This document shows, in pieces, positions 8,227 to 16,172 of a stretch of 64,000 bases of DNA. Every line of letters starts with the position of its first letter. Positions within the stretch are counted from its first letter, which is position 1. The translations under genes were made by a program, and so were the position numbers. The DNA lies in the NCBI RefSeq assembly GCF_042655385.1, contig NZ_JBHSMA010000001.1, positions 496,001 to 560,000 on the forward strand, written 5' to 3'. This DNA comes from Larkinella bovis. Its GTDB lineage: Bacteria; Bacteroidota; Bacteroidia; Cytophagales; Spirosomataceae. The notes under the pieces are model-generated. The model did no database searches. It was given only the letters and a program-made list of their open reading frames with translations, and was not told where the DNA came from.

Positions 8227-9330
8227 ATGCGATACAGTAATTTGATTGTGCGGGTGATTCTTCTGAGCGGTTTAACCGCCTGTGATCAATTGAACACCGA
8301 TCCGCCCGGGGCCTACATTTACCAGCAACCGGATGCGATCGATGATGGCTGGCCGGTGGCGTCGCTCCAAAGTCAGCAAATGGACGCCAAATTGATTGAA
8401 CAATTGACCGACGAGGTGCAAACCGAGCAGTACCGGAATATTCATAGTCTGCTGATTTGCCGAAACGGTAAACTGGTCTACGAAAAGTACTTCAGCGGTT
8501 ACACCCGTGCGGTTCCTGAAAACATCTTTTCGGCCACCAAAAGTATTACCTCCGCTCTGGTCGGGATTGCCGTGGACCAGGGGGCTATAAAGAGTCTGGA
8601 CGATCGGGTTCTCGATTATTTTCCGCAGTATGCGGATTTGCCAAACCTGACGCCCGCCAAAAAGGCGATCCGCATCCGGGACTTGCTGACGATGAGTTCC
8701 GGTCTGGCGTGCCGGGATGATGATCCGCAGTCGCCGGGGAATGAAGCCCAAATGTATACGTCGTCAGACTGGGTTCGCTATACACTGGGTTTGCCAATGG
8801 AAAATAATCCCGGAACGCAGGCGTACTATTGCACCGGGGGCGTGGCGGTTTTGGGCGGCATTCTGCAGCGGGCAACCGGAAAAACCGTGGATGAGTTTTC
8901 GCAGCAGTATGTATGGGAACCGCTGGGCATTCGGCCGGTTCGCTGGGATCGGATGCCGACCGGACAGGTGAATAGCAGTGGTCGACTGTTTATCCGTCCG
9001 CGGGACATGGCTAAAATCGGTCAATTGTTTCTCAACAAAGGCCAGTGGGCGGGAAAGCAGATCCTTTCTGCCAGCTGGGTGGAGGAGTCAACCCGCAACC
9101 AGGTGACGCTTCGCGATCAGGAATACGGCTATTTGTGGTGGCGCCGGTCTTTTAGCGTTAACAACAAAACCTATCCCGCCTATTATGCTTCGGGCAACGG
9201 CGGCCAGTTTATGCTGGTTCTGCCGAATGAAAATATCGTGGTGGTTTCAACGGCCGGAAACCTGAATTCGGGACTGACCGCCCAGCTTTTTGGCATGATT
9301 CGTTTCTACGTTCTTCCCGCTCTGCTATGA
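8227..9330 (+). CDS. Serine hydrolase lipoprotein, class C beta-lactamase-like
   Basis: This 367-residue protein carries a short lipoprotein signal (ILLSGLTACDQ, lipidated at C19). The catalytic SxxK is S102-A-T-K105 in FSATKSITSALVG. The second motif is YCTGG (201-205), where the family more often has YxN or YxS, and GNGGQF near 335 is the third-motif region. Such proteins are penicillin-binding-protein-like esterases or peptidases, and most are not true beta-lactamases. The gene ends in an ATGA overlap with the downstream beta-barrel gene, so both are co-translated and may work together at the envelope. Confidence 0.88.
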   Translation: MRYSNLIVRVILLSGLTACDQLNTDPPGAYIYQQPDAIDDGWPVASLQSQQMDAKLIEQLTDEVQTEQYRNIHSLLICRNGKLVYEKYFSGYTRAVPENIFSATKSITSALVGIAVDQGAIKSLDDRVLDYFPQYADLPNLTPAKKAIRIRDLLTMSSGLACRDDDPQSPGNEAQMYTSSDWVRYTLGLPMENNPGTQAYYCTGGVAVLGGILQRATGKTVDEFSQQYVWEPLGIRPVRWDRMPTGQVNSSGRLFIRPRDMAKIGQLFLNKGQWAGKQILSASWVEESTRNQVTLRDQEYGYLWWRRSFSVNNKTYPAYYASGNGGQFMLVLPNENIVVVSTAGNLNSGLTAQLFGMIRFYVLPALL

Positions 9331-10073
9331 CTATATTCCGATTTATCCTGCTGGGCGGTTTGCTACTGATCATTGAGCAGCGGGCCGTTGCCCAGCTTCA
9401 AAACCGGGTTCTTGGTGTAGGGGGCGGTTTTTCCCCGCTGCAATTCAAGGATTATTTTCATTCCGATTATACGTACCGGGGCGCCGGTTTGCGTTTGCAG
9501 GCCTTCTATCAGCAGGAACGGCGCAAAACCGAGTGGCAACTGGATGCGGCCTACTCGCTCGCCAACCCGCAATCGATCGTTTCCCGAAAGGCCACCACGC
9601 GTTTTATGGATGTCGGTTTCACTTATTTATGGCGGTTGTCGGCGGTCAGCAGACCCCAACGGCGGTTTCAGTATTTCGCTGGTCCGGGTTTGCGGCTGTT
9701 TGGCACATCGACCAACTATTCCCCCGATATTGATGTCAGTACGGTGGTCGCCACGGCGGCCATAGCCGTGGGCGGCTCCGTGAAGGCTGACTACCGGATT
9801 GGTACAAAGCAACGAATTCAGGCGCAGTTGTTTGCGCCATTGATCAGTACCTTTTACCGTCCGAACTATCTGTACGCGGGTCGCGATCAGGTTACTGCCA
9901 GCTGGGTGAACCAGAATGTCGTATTCGATGGGCAGGTTCGGTATGGGTACCAACCGGGCAATCGGTTTCAGGTGAATGTGTTCTACCAGTTTCAGTACTT
10001 CCGATTCGAGCCACCCCGCCCGGTTATCGGTTTACGGCAGACCATCGGGATCGGAATCCAGCGGACATTCTAG
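9327..10073 (+). CDS. Predicted outer-membrane beta-barrel protein
   Basis: This 248-residue protein has an N-terminal signal (FRFILLGGLLLIIEQRAVAQ). After it come alternating aromatic beta-strands (RGAGLRLQAFYQQE, EWQLDAAYSLANP, FQVNVFYQFQYFRFEP) and a C-terminus ending in phenylalanine (QTIGIGIQRTF), as in outer-membrane barrels. I do not recognise a named family. It overlaps the serine hydrolase stop by 4 bases. It may be a small porin-like barrel or a structural partner of the hydrolase; that is inference only. Confidence 0.65.
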   Translation: MTIFRFILLGGLLLIIEQRAVAQLQNRVLGVGGGFSPLQFKDYFHSDYTYRGAGLRLQAFYQQERRKTEWQLDAAYSLANPQSIVSRKATTRFMDVGFTYLWRLSAVSRPQRRFQYFAGPGLRLFGTSTNYSPDIDVSTVVATAAIAVGGSVKADYRIGTKQRIQAQLFAPLISTFYRPNYLYAGRDQVTASWVNQNVVFDGQVRYGYQPGNRFQVNVFYQFQYFRFEPPRPVIGLRQTIGIGIQRTF

Positions 10074-10202
10074 GGCAGCAGACGCCAGGCTTTTCGCTTC
10101 TCGTATTTCCGGCGCAAAAGCGAAACGGCATTGGGGCCACCTTTTGGCTGACCAAAAATCTGTAAATTCAGAGAAAGATGGTTCGGTTTTATGGTTGCAC
10201 GA

Positions 10203-10232
10203 AAACAAAAAAAGGCAAGCCGAAGCCTGCCT
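10203..10232 (-). terminator. Rho-independent terminator after sufB
   Basis: An 8-bp stem with one mismatch (AGGCAAGC with GCCTGCCT) encloses a CGAA loop. On the minus strand it is followed by a run of T broken by one G (TTTTTTTGTTTTC). It lies 23 bases past the sufB stop at 10255. Confidence 0.8.
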
Positions 10233-10254
10233 TTCGTAGGGTTGGCAAAACCGC

Positions 10255-11700
10255 TTAGCCGACGCTGCCTTCCAGGCTGATTTCCAGTAGTTTCTGAGCT
10301 TCAACGGCAAATTCCATCGGCAGTTGATTCAGAACTTCTTTGGCGTATCCGTTGATGATCAGCGCAACGGCCTGTTCGGTCGGAATACCGCGCTGGTTGC
10401 AGTAAAACAGTTGATCTTCTCCAATTTTGGAGGTCGTGGCTTCGTGTTCTACCGTGGCCGACTGGTTGTTTACCTCAATATACGGGAACGTATGCGCCCC
10501 GCAGCGATCGCCGAGCAGGAGGGAATCACATTGCGAGTGGTTCCGGGCGTTTTCGGCCCGTTTGAACACCTGCACCAGGCCGCGGTAGGAGTTCTGGCTC
10601 CGGCCCGCCGAGATCCCTTTCGAGACAATCCGGCTTTTGGTATTTTTACCGACGTGAATCATTTTGGTGCCGGTATCGGCCTGCTGGAAATTGTTCGTAA
10701 CGGCGACGGAATAAAACTCGCCGATCGAGTAATCGCCTTTCAGAATCACCGACGGATATTTCCAGGTAATCGCCGAACCGGTTTCGACCTGTGTCCACGA
10801 AATTTTGGCGTGAGCACCTTCGCAAATTCCGCGTTTGGTGACGAAGTTGTAAATACCGCCCCGGCCTTCTTTGTCGCCCGGATACCAGTTTTGCACCGTC
10901 GAGTACTTGATTTCAGCCTCTTTGGCCGCCACCAATTCCACCACAGCCGCGTGCAGCTGGTTTTCGTCGCGCATCGGGGCCGTACAGCCTTCCAGATAAC
11001 TCACATACGAACCTTCGTCGGCGATGATCAGCGTCCGTTCGAACTGCCCGGTTCCGGCGGCATTGATCCGGAAATAGGTCGACAACTCCATGGGGCAGCG
11101 AACCCCTTTCGGAATGTAACAGAACGAGCCGTCGGAGAAAACCGCCGAGTTCAGCGCGGCAAAATAATTGTCACGGGGCGGAACAACCGAGCCGAGGTAT
11201 TTCCGGACCAGTTCGGGATGCTCCTGAACGGCTTCGGTCATCGAACAGAAGATAATTCCCAGGTCTTTCAGTTTATCCTTGAACGTGGTGGCAATCGAAA
11301 CCGAGTCAATAACCGCATCGACTGCAACACCCGACAGGCGTTCCTGCTCCTTTAATGAAATGCCCAGCCGTTCAAACGTTGCCCGCAGTTCCGGATCGAT
11401 TTCGTCCAGACTGTTGACAGTTTTCTTCTGTTTGGGGGCGGAATAATATTTAAGAGCTTGATAGTCAATGGCAGGGTATTTCAGATTCGGCCAGTGCGGT
11501 TCGGTCTGGGTGATCCAGTACCGATAGGCTTTAAGCCGCCATTCCAGCAACCAATCCGGTTCATTTTTTTTCGCAGAGATGAAACGGACAATGTCCTCGC
11601 TGAGGCCCATAGGAGCCTCGTCCGCTTCAATCAAGGTTTCGAAACCGTATTTGTATTCGGAATTGGTAATACTTTCTAATATTTCAACGTCTTTGCTCAT
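10255..11700 (-). CDS. sufB: Fe-S cluster assembly scaffold SufB
   Basis: This 481-residue protein is SufB along its full length: it begins ESITNSEYKYGF, carries IPKGVRCPMELSTYFRINA and EGCTAPMRDENQLHAAVVEL, and ends NQRGIPTEQAVALIINGYAK. SufB assembles iron-sulfur clusters in a SufBC2D complex with the ATPase SufC, using sulfur from SufS/SufE. Here it is monocistronic: a terminator follows at 10203-10232 and the next gene is convergent, so sufC, sufD and sufS are not adjacent as in most genomes. A -10-like GACTTTTG lies upstream near 11730. Function is secure; the isolated position is the odd part. Confidence 0.96.
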   Translation of the reverse strand: MSKDVEILESITNSEYKYGFETLIEADEAPMGLSEDIVRFISAKKNEPDWLLEWRLKAYRYWITQTEPHWPNLKYPAIDYQALKYYSAPKQKKTVNSLDEIDPELRATFERLGISLKEQERLSGVAVDAVIDSVSIATTFKDKLKDLGIIFCSMTEAVQEHPELVRKYLGSVVPPRDNYFAALNSAVFSDGSFCYIPKGVRCPMELSTYFRINAAGTGQFERTLIIADEGSYVSYLEGCTAPMRDENQLHAAVVELVAAKEAEIKYSTVQNWYPGDKEGRGGIYNFVTKRGICEGAHAKISWTQVETGSAITWKYPSVILKGDYSIGEFYSVAVTNNFQQADTGTKMIHVGKNTKSRIVSKGISAGRSQNSYRGLVQVFKRAENARNHSQCDSLLLGDRCGAHTFPYIEVNNQSATVEHEATTSKIGEDQLFYCNQRGIPTEQAVALIINGYAKEVLNQLPMEFAVEAQKLLEISLEGSVG

Positions 11701-11855
11701 GATGGGTTGCGAACTAATACACGCAAAAGTCTATAGGATAACAAAACGGTAAGGAGGACTGTTCCGTTCGGATTAGGCAAATATCGGAAAGTTTCGTTGG
11801 ATTTGGTAGAAGCGCCTGAACAAAGACCGTGATTCGTAACCGATCGGGTAACAGG

Positions 11856-12344
11856 TTACTCTTTATCGACCGGCACGTTGACGCCGAACGGAATGGGTCT
11901 TGAAATGCGTTCCTCCAGCGAAATGAAGGTTTCAGTCCGTTGAATGCCGCTTACTTTCTGGATTTTGTCGTGGAGCACTTCGCGCAGGTGCTGGGTGTCG
12001 CGGCAAACGATTTTGGCGAAAATGCTGTAAATGCCGGTGGTGTAATGCAGGTTGACGACTTCCGGAATTTTCAGCAGTTGCACGGCCACGTCCTCGTAGA
12101 GCGAACTTTTGTCGAGGTAGATGCCGATAAAACCGCTGATGTCCCAGCCGAGCTTGGTGTGATCGATGACCAGCTGTGACCCGCGCACAATGCCCATCTG
12201 TTCCATTTTTTTCATCCGGACGTGAACCGTACCGCCCGAAACAAAAATTCGTTTCCCGATTTCGGTATAGGGCATGTTGGCATCTTCCATCAGCAGCGTC
12301 AAGATCTTCAGATCGACATTATCAATCTCTAAATTTTTTTCCAT
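11856..12344 (-). CDS. Lrp/AsnC family transcriptional regulator
   Basis: This 162-residue protein has an N-terminal winged HTH (DVNLDLKILTLL-like start, then PYTEIGKRIFVSGGTVHVRM) and a C-terminal RAM/AsnC effector domain (GFIGIYLDKSS, VVNLHYTTGIYSIFAKIV). I chose the ATG at 12342-12344 (MEKNLEIDN). The 42 upstream in-frame codons are Phe/Lys-rich translation of A/T-rich promoter DNA. These regulators bind amino acids as octamers or dimers and often repress themselves. The very A/T-rich region at 12345-12450 separates it from the divergent tRNA-like RNA and is a likely binding region. Confidence 0.9.
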   Translation of the reverse strand: MEKNLEIDNVDLKILTLLMEDANMPYTEIGKRIFVSGGTVHVRMKKMEQMGIVRGSQLVIDHTKLGWDISGFIGIYLDKSSLYEDVAVQLLKIPEVVNLHYTTGIYSIFAKIVCRDTQHLREVLHDKIQKVSGIQRTETFISLEERISRPIPFGVNVPVDKE

Positions 12345-12450
12345 TTGGATTGAAAAATTTTTGAAATCCTTAACAAAACAAGTGAAATTTTGATAAAACA
12401 GAAATTTTTTTAAAAATTTACTAAAAAATTTGAAACAAAAAGGAAAACCG
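12345..12450. promoter_or_regulatory. A/T-rich divergent control region between lrp-like gene and tRNA-like RNA
   Basis: This roughly 105-bp stretch consists largely of A and T runs (for example AAATTTTTTTAAAAATTT). Lrp-type regulators commonly bind bent A/T-rich DNA next to their own gene. Both the regulator and the plus-strand RNA at 12467 would be controlled from here. The binding role is inferred. Confidence 0.4.
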
Positions 12451-12460
12451 ACTACCTTTG
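12429..12460 (+). promoter_or_regulatory. Consensus Bacteroidota promoter for the tRNA-like RNA
   Basis: TTTG at 12429-12432 is followed after 20 bases by TACCTTTG at 12453-12460. This is an exact match to the -33/-7 pattern TTTG-N19-21-TAnnTTTG of the Bacteroidota primary sigma factor. Transcription would begin near 12466-12468. Confidence 0.75.
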
Positions 12461-12724
12461 TATCGTTCAATTGATCTGGCAGGTCAACGCGATGAATTGA
12501 ACCGGTTCTTTCTTACACTGTAGGGTGTCGAAATTGGCAGACGTGCCCTCCTGTCTCGGGGGTGGTGAGTTCGGGATAAACGCAGCATAATGCCGCTTGC
12601 AAAAGCGACTGGGGTTGACCACCAGACGTTGTACTGTAGCTAACCGCACCGTGGGTGGTTCGAGTCCCCCTCCTACAGCAGATGGCTTGATCCAGCATCA
12701 GCCGCAACAAAATGAATGGCTTCG

Positions 12725-12746
12725 GCAGCTCGTTAGTAGGAGCTGC
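12725..12746 (+). other. Hairpin in the 3' part of the tRNA-like transcript
   Basis: A perfect 7-bp stem (GCAGCTC with GAGCTGC) has an 8-nt loop and is followed by ATTCCGATTGGTTTTT. It may be a first, weak terminator before the stronger one at 12790, or a structural element of the RNA. Confidence 0.45.
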
Positions 12747-12789
12747 ATTCCGATTGGTTTTTAGTTTGTTGATGAAGTGTAATCTTAAC

Positions 12790-12825
12790 ACGCCGGCTCA
12801 GGTTGAGGCCGGCGTTGTTTGTTTT
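12790..12825 (+). terminator. Rho-independent terminator after the tRNA-like RNA
   Basis: A perfect 8-bp GC-rich stem (ACGCCGGC with GCCGGCGT) can extend inward through CTCA/TGAG. It is followed by TGTTTGTTTTA. It sits about 100 bases before the DUF819 gene, so the upstream RNA appears to be an independent transcript and not that gene's leader, unless termination is conditional. Confidence 0.75.
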
Positions 12826-12928
12826 ACACCGAATTCCTTGCTCGGAATGATGGATTGTCAGGATGGGTCTTATTTTTACGGTTCAGTAAAATTATCGCTA
12901 TCATCACCATCCCGTACCCCCTGGTCGA

Positions 12929-14155
12929 ATGACGGATACCATTACCCTCGGTGTTCTTTTCCTGATTTTAGCTGCGGTTTTGACTACCGCGGATCGTAGG
13001 CACCCGTTCTGGCAGAAATTTTATCACTACGTCCCGCCAACGCTGCTTTGTTACTTTCTTCCTTCCTTATTAAACACATTCGGGCTGGTCGATGCTGAGA
13101 ATACGGCTTTGTACCCCATCGTGTCGCGCGTTTTGTTGCCCGCATCGCTGGTCCTGTTTACCCTGAGCGTGGATTTCAACGCCTTTCGGCGGCTGGGTCG
13201 GAAGTCGGTGCTGATGTTCGGGGCTTCGGCCGTCAGCATCATGCTGGGCGGGCCGCTGGCGGTTTGGCTTATTGGCCGGTTTGTCCCGGAACTGGTGGGG
13301 GGGCAGGGGCCGGATGCTGTCTGGCGCGGGCTGGCCACCCTGGCCGGAACCTGGATTGGGGGCGGAGCCAACCAAACCGCCCTGAAGGAAGTATTTCAAC
13401 CCAGTAGCAATCTGTTTTCGGCTATTGTGACCGTCGACGTGTTTGTTTCGAATTTGTGGTTGGGGGTCTTGTTATACGGTGCCGGACAGGCCGAAACCAT
13501 TGACCGCTGGCTGCGGGCCGACGCCAGTGCCGTTGAGGAAGTAAAAGAACGCGTTCAGCACCAGGTGGAAGCCATTCGGCGAATACCAACCGCAACGGAT
13601 CTGGTCGTGATTCTGGCCGTCGGTTTTGGGGCTACGGCGGTTGCCCACGCCCTGGCCGAGGTGATTGCGCCGTACATTGATACGCATTCTCCCCTGCTAA
13701 GCCGGTTTAGCCTGAATGCGCCCTTTTTCTGGATTGTCGGGCTGGCGACGGCCGTCGGCATTGGCCTCTCATTTACCCGGGCCCGGAAGCTGGAAGGGGC
13801 GGGGGCGTCGAAAGTCGCCACGGTTTTTCTGTATTTAATGATTGCCACCATCGGTCTGAAAATGAATATTCTGGCCATCGCCGATCATCCCGGGCTGATC
13901 CTGGTGGGGGTGGTCTGGATGCTTTTTCATGTTTTGTTGATGGTAGCCTTCAGCCGTCTGATTCGGGCTCCGTATTTTTTTCTGGCCGTTGGCAGCCAGG
14001 CCTGTATTGGCGGCCCGGCGACGGCCCCGATCATTGCGGCTGCTTTCCACCCGGTTTTGGCCCCCGTCGGCGTGCTGATGGCCATTCTGGGGTATGCCGT
14101 CGGTACCTATATGGGGTATATCTGCGGGGTTTTAATGCAAGTGGCTTCCCCTTAA
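12929..14155 (+). CDS. DUF819 family membrane protein, putative transporter
   Basis: This 408-residue protein has about ten hydrophobic segments. It matches DUF819 (YjcL-like): it starts ITLGVLFLILAAVLTTADRR, contains FTLSVDFNAFRR and GTWIGGGANQTALKEVF, and ends with GGPATAPIIAAAFHPVLAPV. The repeated halves rich in Gly and small residues recall sodium-coupled carboxylate or amino-acid carriers, but no substrate is known for the family. It lies downstream of the tRNA-like RNA and its terminator. If the divergent Lrp-type regulator controls it, an amino-acid-related substrate would be plausible; that is inference. Confidence 0.88.
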   Translation: MTDTITLGVLFLILAAVLTTADRRHPFWQKFYHYVPPTLLCYFLPSLLNTFGLVDAENTALYPIVSRVLLPASLVLFTLSVDFNAFRRLGRKSVLMFGASAVSIMLGGPLAVWLIGRFVPELVGGQGPDAVWRGLATLAGTWIGGGANQTALKEVFQPSSNLFSAIVTVDVFVSNLWLGVLLYGAGQAETIDRWLRADASAVEEVKERVQHQVEAIRRIPTATDLVVILAVGFGATAVAHALAEVIAPYIDTHSPLLSRFSLNAPFFWIVGLATAVGIGLSFTRARKLEGAGASKVATVFLYLMIATIGLKMNILAIADHPGLILVGVVWMLFHVLLMVAFSRLIRAPYFFLAVGSQACIGGPATAPIIAAAFHPVLAPVGVLMAILGYAVGTYMGYICGVLMQVASP

Positions 14156-14229
14156 CCGTTCATCCTGAAAGGCTTGCCGCTATTCCGGACGGACTAGCAG
14201 GAGTCAACGACAATCTGGGCTTTTTTCCG

Positions 14230-14237
14230 TATTTTTG
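14230..14237 (+). promoter_or_regulatory. -7 box upstream of lepA
   Basis: TATTTTTG matches TAnnTTTG exactly and lies 34 bases before the chosen GTG start. I see no good TTTG at the expected -33 distance. A start site downstream of this box would exclude the upstream TTG as the lepA start. Confidence 0.45.
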
Positions 14238-14270
14238 CAGTTACACCGAGTTAGAAACCGTTTTCACCGC

Positions 14271-16058
14271 GTGAAACATATTCGTAATTTTTGCATTATT
14301 GCCCACATCGACCACGGCAAAAGCACCCTGGCCGACCGATTGCTGGAGTTTACCAAAACCGTTGGGGAGCGCGACATGCAGGCGCAGCTGCTGGATGACA
14401 TGGATCTGGAACGCGAGCGTGGTATTACCATCAAGAGCCACGCCATCCAGATGAATTATCTGTATAAAGGCGAACGCTACACGCTCAACCTGATCGATAC
14501 GCCGGGCCACGTTGACTTTTCCTACGAAGTGTCGCGCTCCATTGCCGCCTGCGAAGGCGCACTGCTGCTCGTCGATGCCTCGCAGGGAACGGAAGCCCAA
14601 ACTATTTCGAACCTGTACCTGGCGATGAACAACGATCTGGTGATCATCCCGGTTTTGAATAAAATCGACCTGCCCGGTGCCATGCCGGAGGAGGTGAAGG
14701 ACGAAATGGTGGACCTGATTGGCTGTGAGCGCGACGACATCATTCCGGCCAGCGGCAAGGAAGGCATCGGGATCGAAGCCATCCTGAACGCCATTGTTGA
14801 GCGGATTCCGCCCCCGAAGGGGGATCCCGAGGGCGAGTTACAGGCCTTGATTTTCGATTCCCAATTCAACTCGTACCGGGGAATTGAAGTTATTTTCCGG
14901 GTCAAGAACGGCCGCATTCGGAAGGGCGACAAGGTCAAGTTCATGGCAACGGGAAAGGAGTACTTCGCCGACGAAATTGGAACACTTCGACTGACGCAGG
15001 AACCCAAAGAGGTAATCGAATGCGGTGACGTAGGTTACCTGATTTCCGGCATTAAAGTGGCGAAGGAGGTCAAGGTAGGTGACACGATTACCCACCTGGC
15101 CAATCCCGCAGCGTCGGCGATTCAGGGCTTTGAAGAAGTAAAACCGATGGTGTTTGCCGGGATTTATCCGGTGGATACCAGCGAGTTTGAAGAACTGCGC
15201 GAAGCGATGGAAAAGCTGCAGCTCAATGATGCGTCCCTGGTGTGGGAGCCCGAGACGTCGGCCGCGTTGGGTTTCGGGTTTCGGTGCGGTTTTCTCGGCA
15301 TGCTGCACATGGAAATTGTGCAGGAGCGGCTGGAACGGGAGTTCGATATGACCGTTATCACCACCGTGCCGTCGGTGCGGTTTGAAGTTATCACCACGAA
15401 AGGGGCGACGCTTCAGGTGAGTGCCCCGGCCGAAATGCCGGACCCCAGTAACATCGACTGGATTGAAGAACCGTTTATCAAAGCGCAGATTATTTCCAAG
15501 GCCGAATACGTGGGCGCCATCATTGGCTTGTGCATGGACAAACGATCGGTATTCAAAAACCAGGTTTACCTGACGGCCGATCGTGTTGAACTCCAGTTTG
15601 AAATGCCGCTGGCGGAAGTTGTGTTCGACTTTTTCGATAAACTGAAAACCATTTCGCGCGGGTATGCGTCGCTTGATTACGAGTTTCTGGGCAACCGGGA
15701 GTCGACCATGGTGAAGCTCGATATCATGCTCAACGGCGAGGGCGTCGACGCGCTGTCGGCCATTGTTCACCGCGACAAGGCCTACGAATGGGGTAAAAAG
15801 CTCTGCGAAAAACTGCGTGAATTATTACCCCGCCAGCAGTTTGAAATTGCCATTCAGGCCGCCATCGGCCAGAAAATCATTGCCCGCGAAACCGTTAAGG
15901 CCCTGCGCAAAGACGTCTTGGCGAAGTGTTACGGAGGGGATATCAGCCGAAAGCGGAAACTGCTCGAAAAGCAGAAAAAAGGAAAGAAGCGGATGCGCCA
16001 GGTGGGTAATGTCGAAATCCCGCAGGAAGCGTTCATGGCGGTTCTCAAGATCAACTAA
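14271..16058 (+). CDS. lepA: Elongation factor 4 (LepA), ribosomal back-translocase
   Basis: LepA is a translational GTPase that acts on stalled or mispaired ribosomes and helps 30S assembly. I chose GTG at 14271 (MKHIRNFCII), giving 595 residues, the normal LepA length. The in-frame TTG at 14235 would place the start inside the -7 promoter box. Visible GTPase motifs are AHIDHGKST (11-19), DTPGH (76-80) and NKID (130-133). The LepA-specific C-terminus is present (RAKETVKALRKD-like segment ending KRMRQVGNVEIPQEAFMAVL). It is monocistronic, and an inverted-repeat element follows it. Confidence 0.96.
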   Translation: MKHIRNFCIIAHIDHGKSTLADRLLEFTKTVGERDMQAQLLDDMDLERERGITIKSHAIQMNYLYKGERYTLNLIDTPGHVDFSYEVSRSIAACEGALLLVDASQGTEAQTISNLYLAMNNDLVIIPVLNKIDLPGAMPEEVKDEMVDLIGCERDDIIPASGKEGIGIEAILNAIVERIPPPKGDPEGELQALIFDSQFNSYRGIEVIFRVKNGRIRKGDKVKFMATGKEYFADEIGTLRLTQEPKEVIECGDVGYLISGIKVAKEVKVGDTITHLANPAASAIQGFEEVKPMVFAGIYPVDTSEFEELREAMEKLQLNDASLVWEPETSAALGFGFRCGFLGMLHMEIVQERLEREFDMTVITTVPSVRFEVITTKGATLQVSAPAEMPDPSNIDWIEEPFIKAQIISKAEYVGAIIGLCMDKRSVFKNQVYLTADRVELQFEMPLAEVVFDFFDKLKTISRGYASLDYEFLGNRESTMVKLDIMLNGEGVDALSAIVHRDKAYEWGKKLCEKLRELLPRQQFEIAIQAAIGQKIIARETVKALRKDVLAKCYGGDISRKRKLLEKQKKGKKRMRQVGNVEIPQEAFMAVLKIN

Positions 16059-16083
16059 TTGGCATAGTTTTGGCAACAGGTTG

Positions 16084-16160
16084 ACGGTATTCGGTTTCCG
16101 GTTTTGGTAGGTATTCGCCCGGTTGGGCGCATGCACTGAAAACCGGATAGCGAATACCGT
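16084..16160. repeat. Intergenic inverted-repeat element, copy 2 (CTGAAAACCG type)
   Basis: Arms at 16084-16105 and 16139-16160 are inverted copies of 22 nt with two mismatches. The space between them carries a small perfect hairpin (CGCCC-GGTT-GGGCG, 16116-16129). CTGAAAACCG at the inner side of the right arm is shared with the copies at 4.5, 48.3, 48.9 and 50.1 kb. It lies between lepA and the OmpA-like gene and may end the lepA transcript. Confidence 0.65.
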
Positions 16161-16172
16161 ACCCTCAAAGTC

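Larger units (their letters stand above)
12467..12828 (+). ncRNA. tRNA-like noncoding RNA with large variable-region insertion
   Basis: A consensus promoter and a terminator delimit a transcript of about 360 nt. Inside it, 12518-12524 and 12672-12678 form a 7-bp acceptor stem (CTGTAGG with CCTACAG). 12527-12545 closely resembles a leucine tRNA D arm (GAAATTGGCAGAC). 12546-12562 forms a 5-bp anticodon stem with the loop CTGTCTC, whose anticodon would be GUC. 12654-12670 is a T arm with loop TTCGAGT and one stem mismatch. Between anticodon and T arms lie about 90 extra bases, including a GNRA hairpin (12594-12607, CGCTT-GCAA-AAGCG). No encoded CCA follows. It may be a tRNA relic, a regulatory tRNA mimic or an unknown structured RNA. 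Confidence 0.5.

Noticed and set aside
12518..12678. tRNA-Leu interrupted by a group I intron, or tmRNA
   Set aside because: The anticodon stem-loop is intact and uninterrupted, and none of the conserved group I core motifs or tmRNA tag and ends are visible.
12513..12791. 92-residue minus-strand frame across the tRNA-like RNA
   Set aside because: It is opposite to the promoter and terminator and its translation has no protein-like features.
14235..14270. TTG start for lepA
   Set aside because: It would lie within the -7 promoter box and adds residues not found in LepA proteins; GTG at 14271 gives the standard MKHIRNF start.
14838..15770. 310-residue frame opposite lepA
   Set aside because: It is a shadow of lepA, with His/Asn-rich composition and no motifs.
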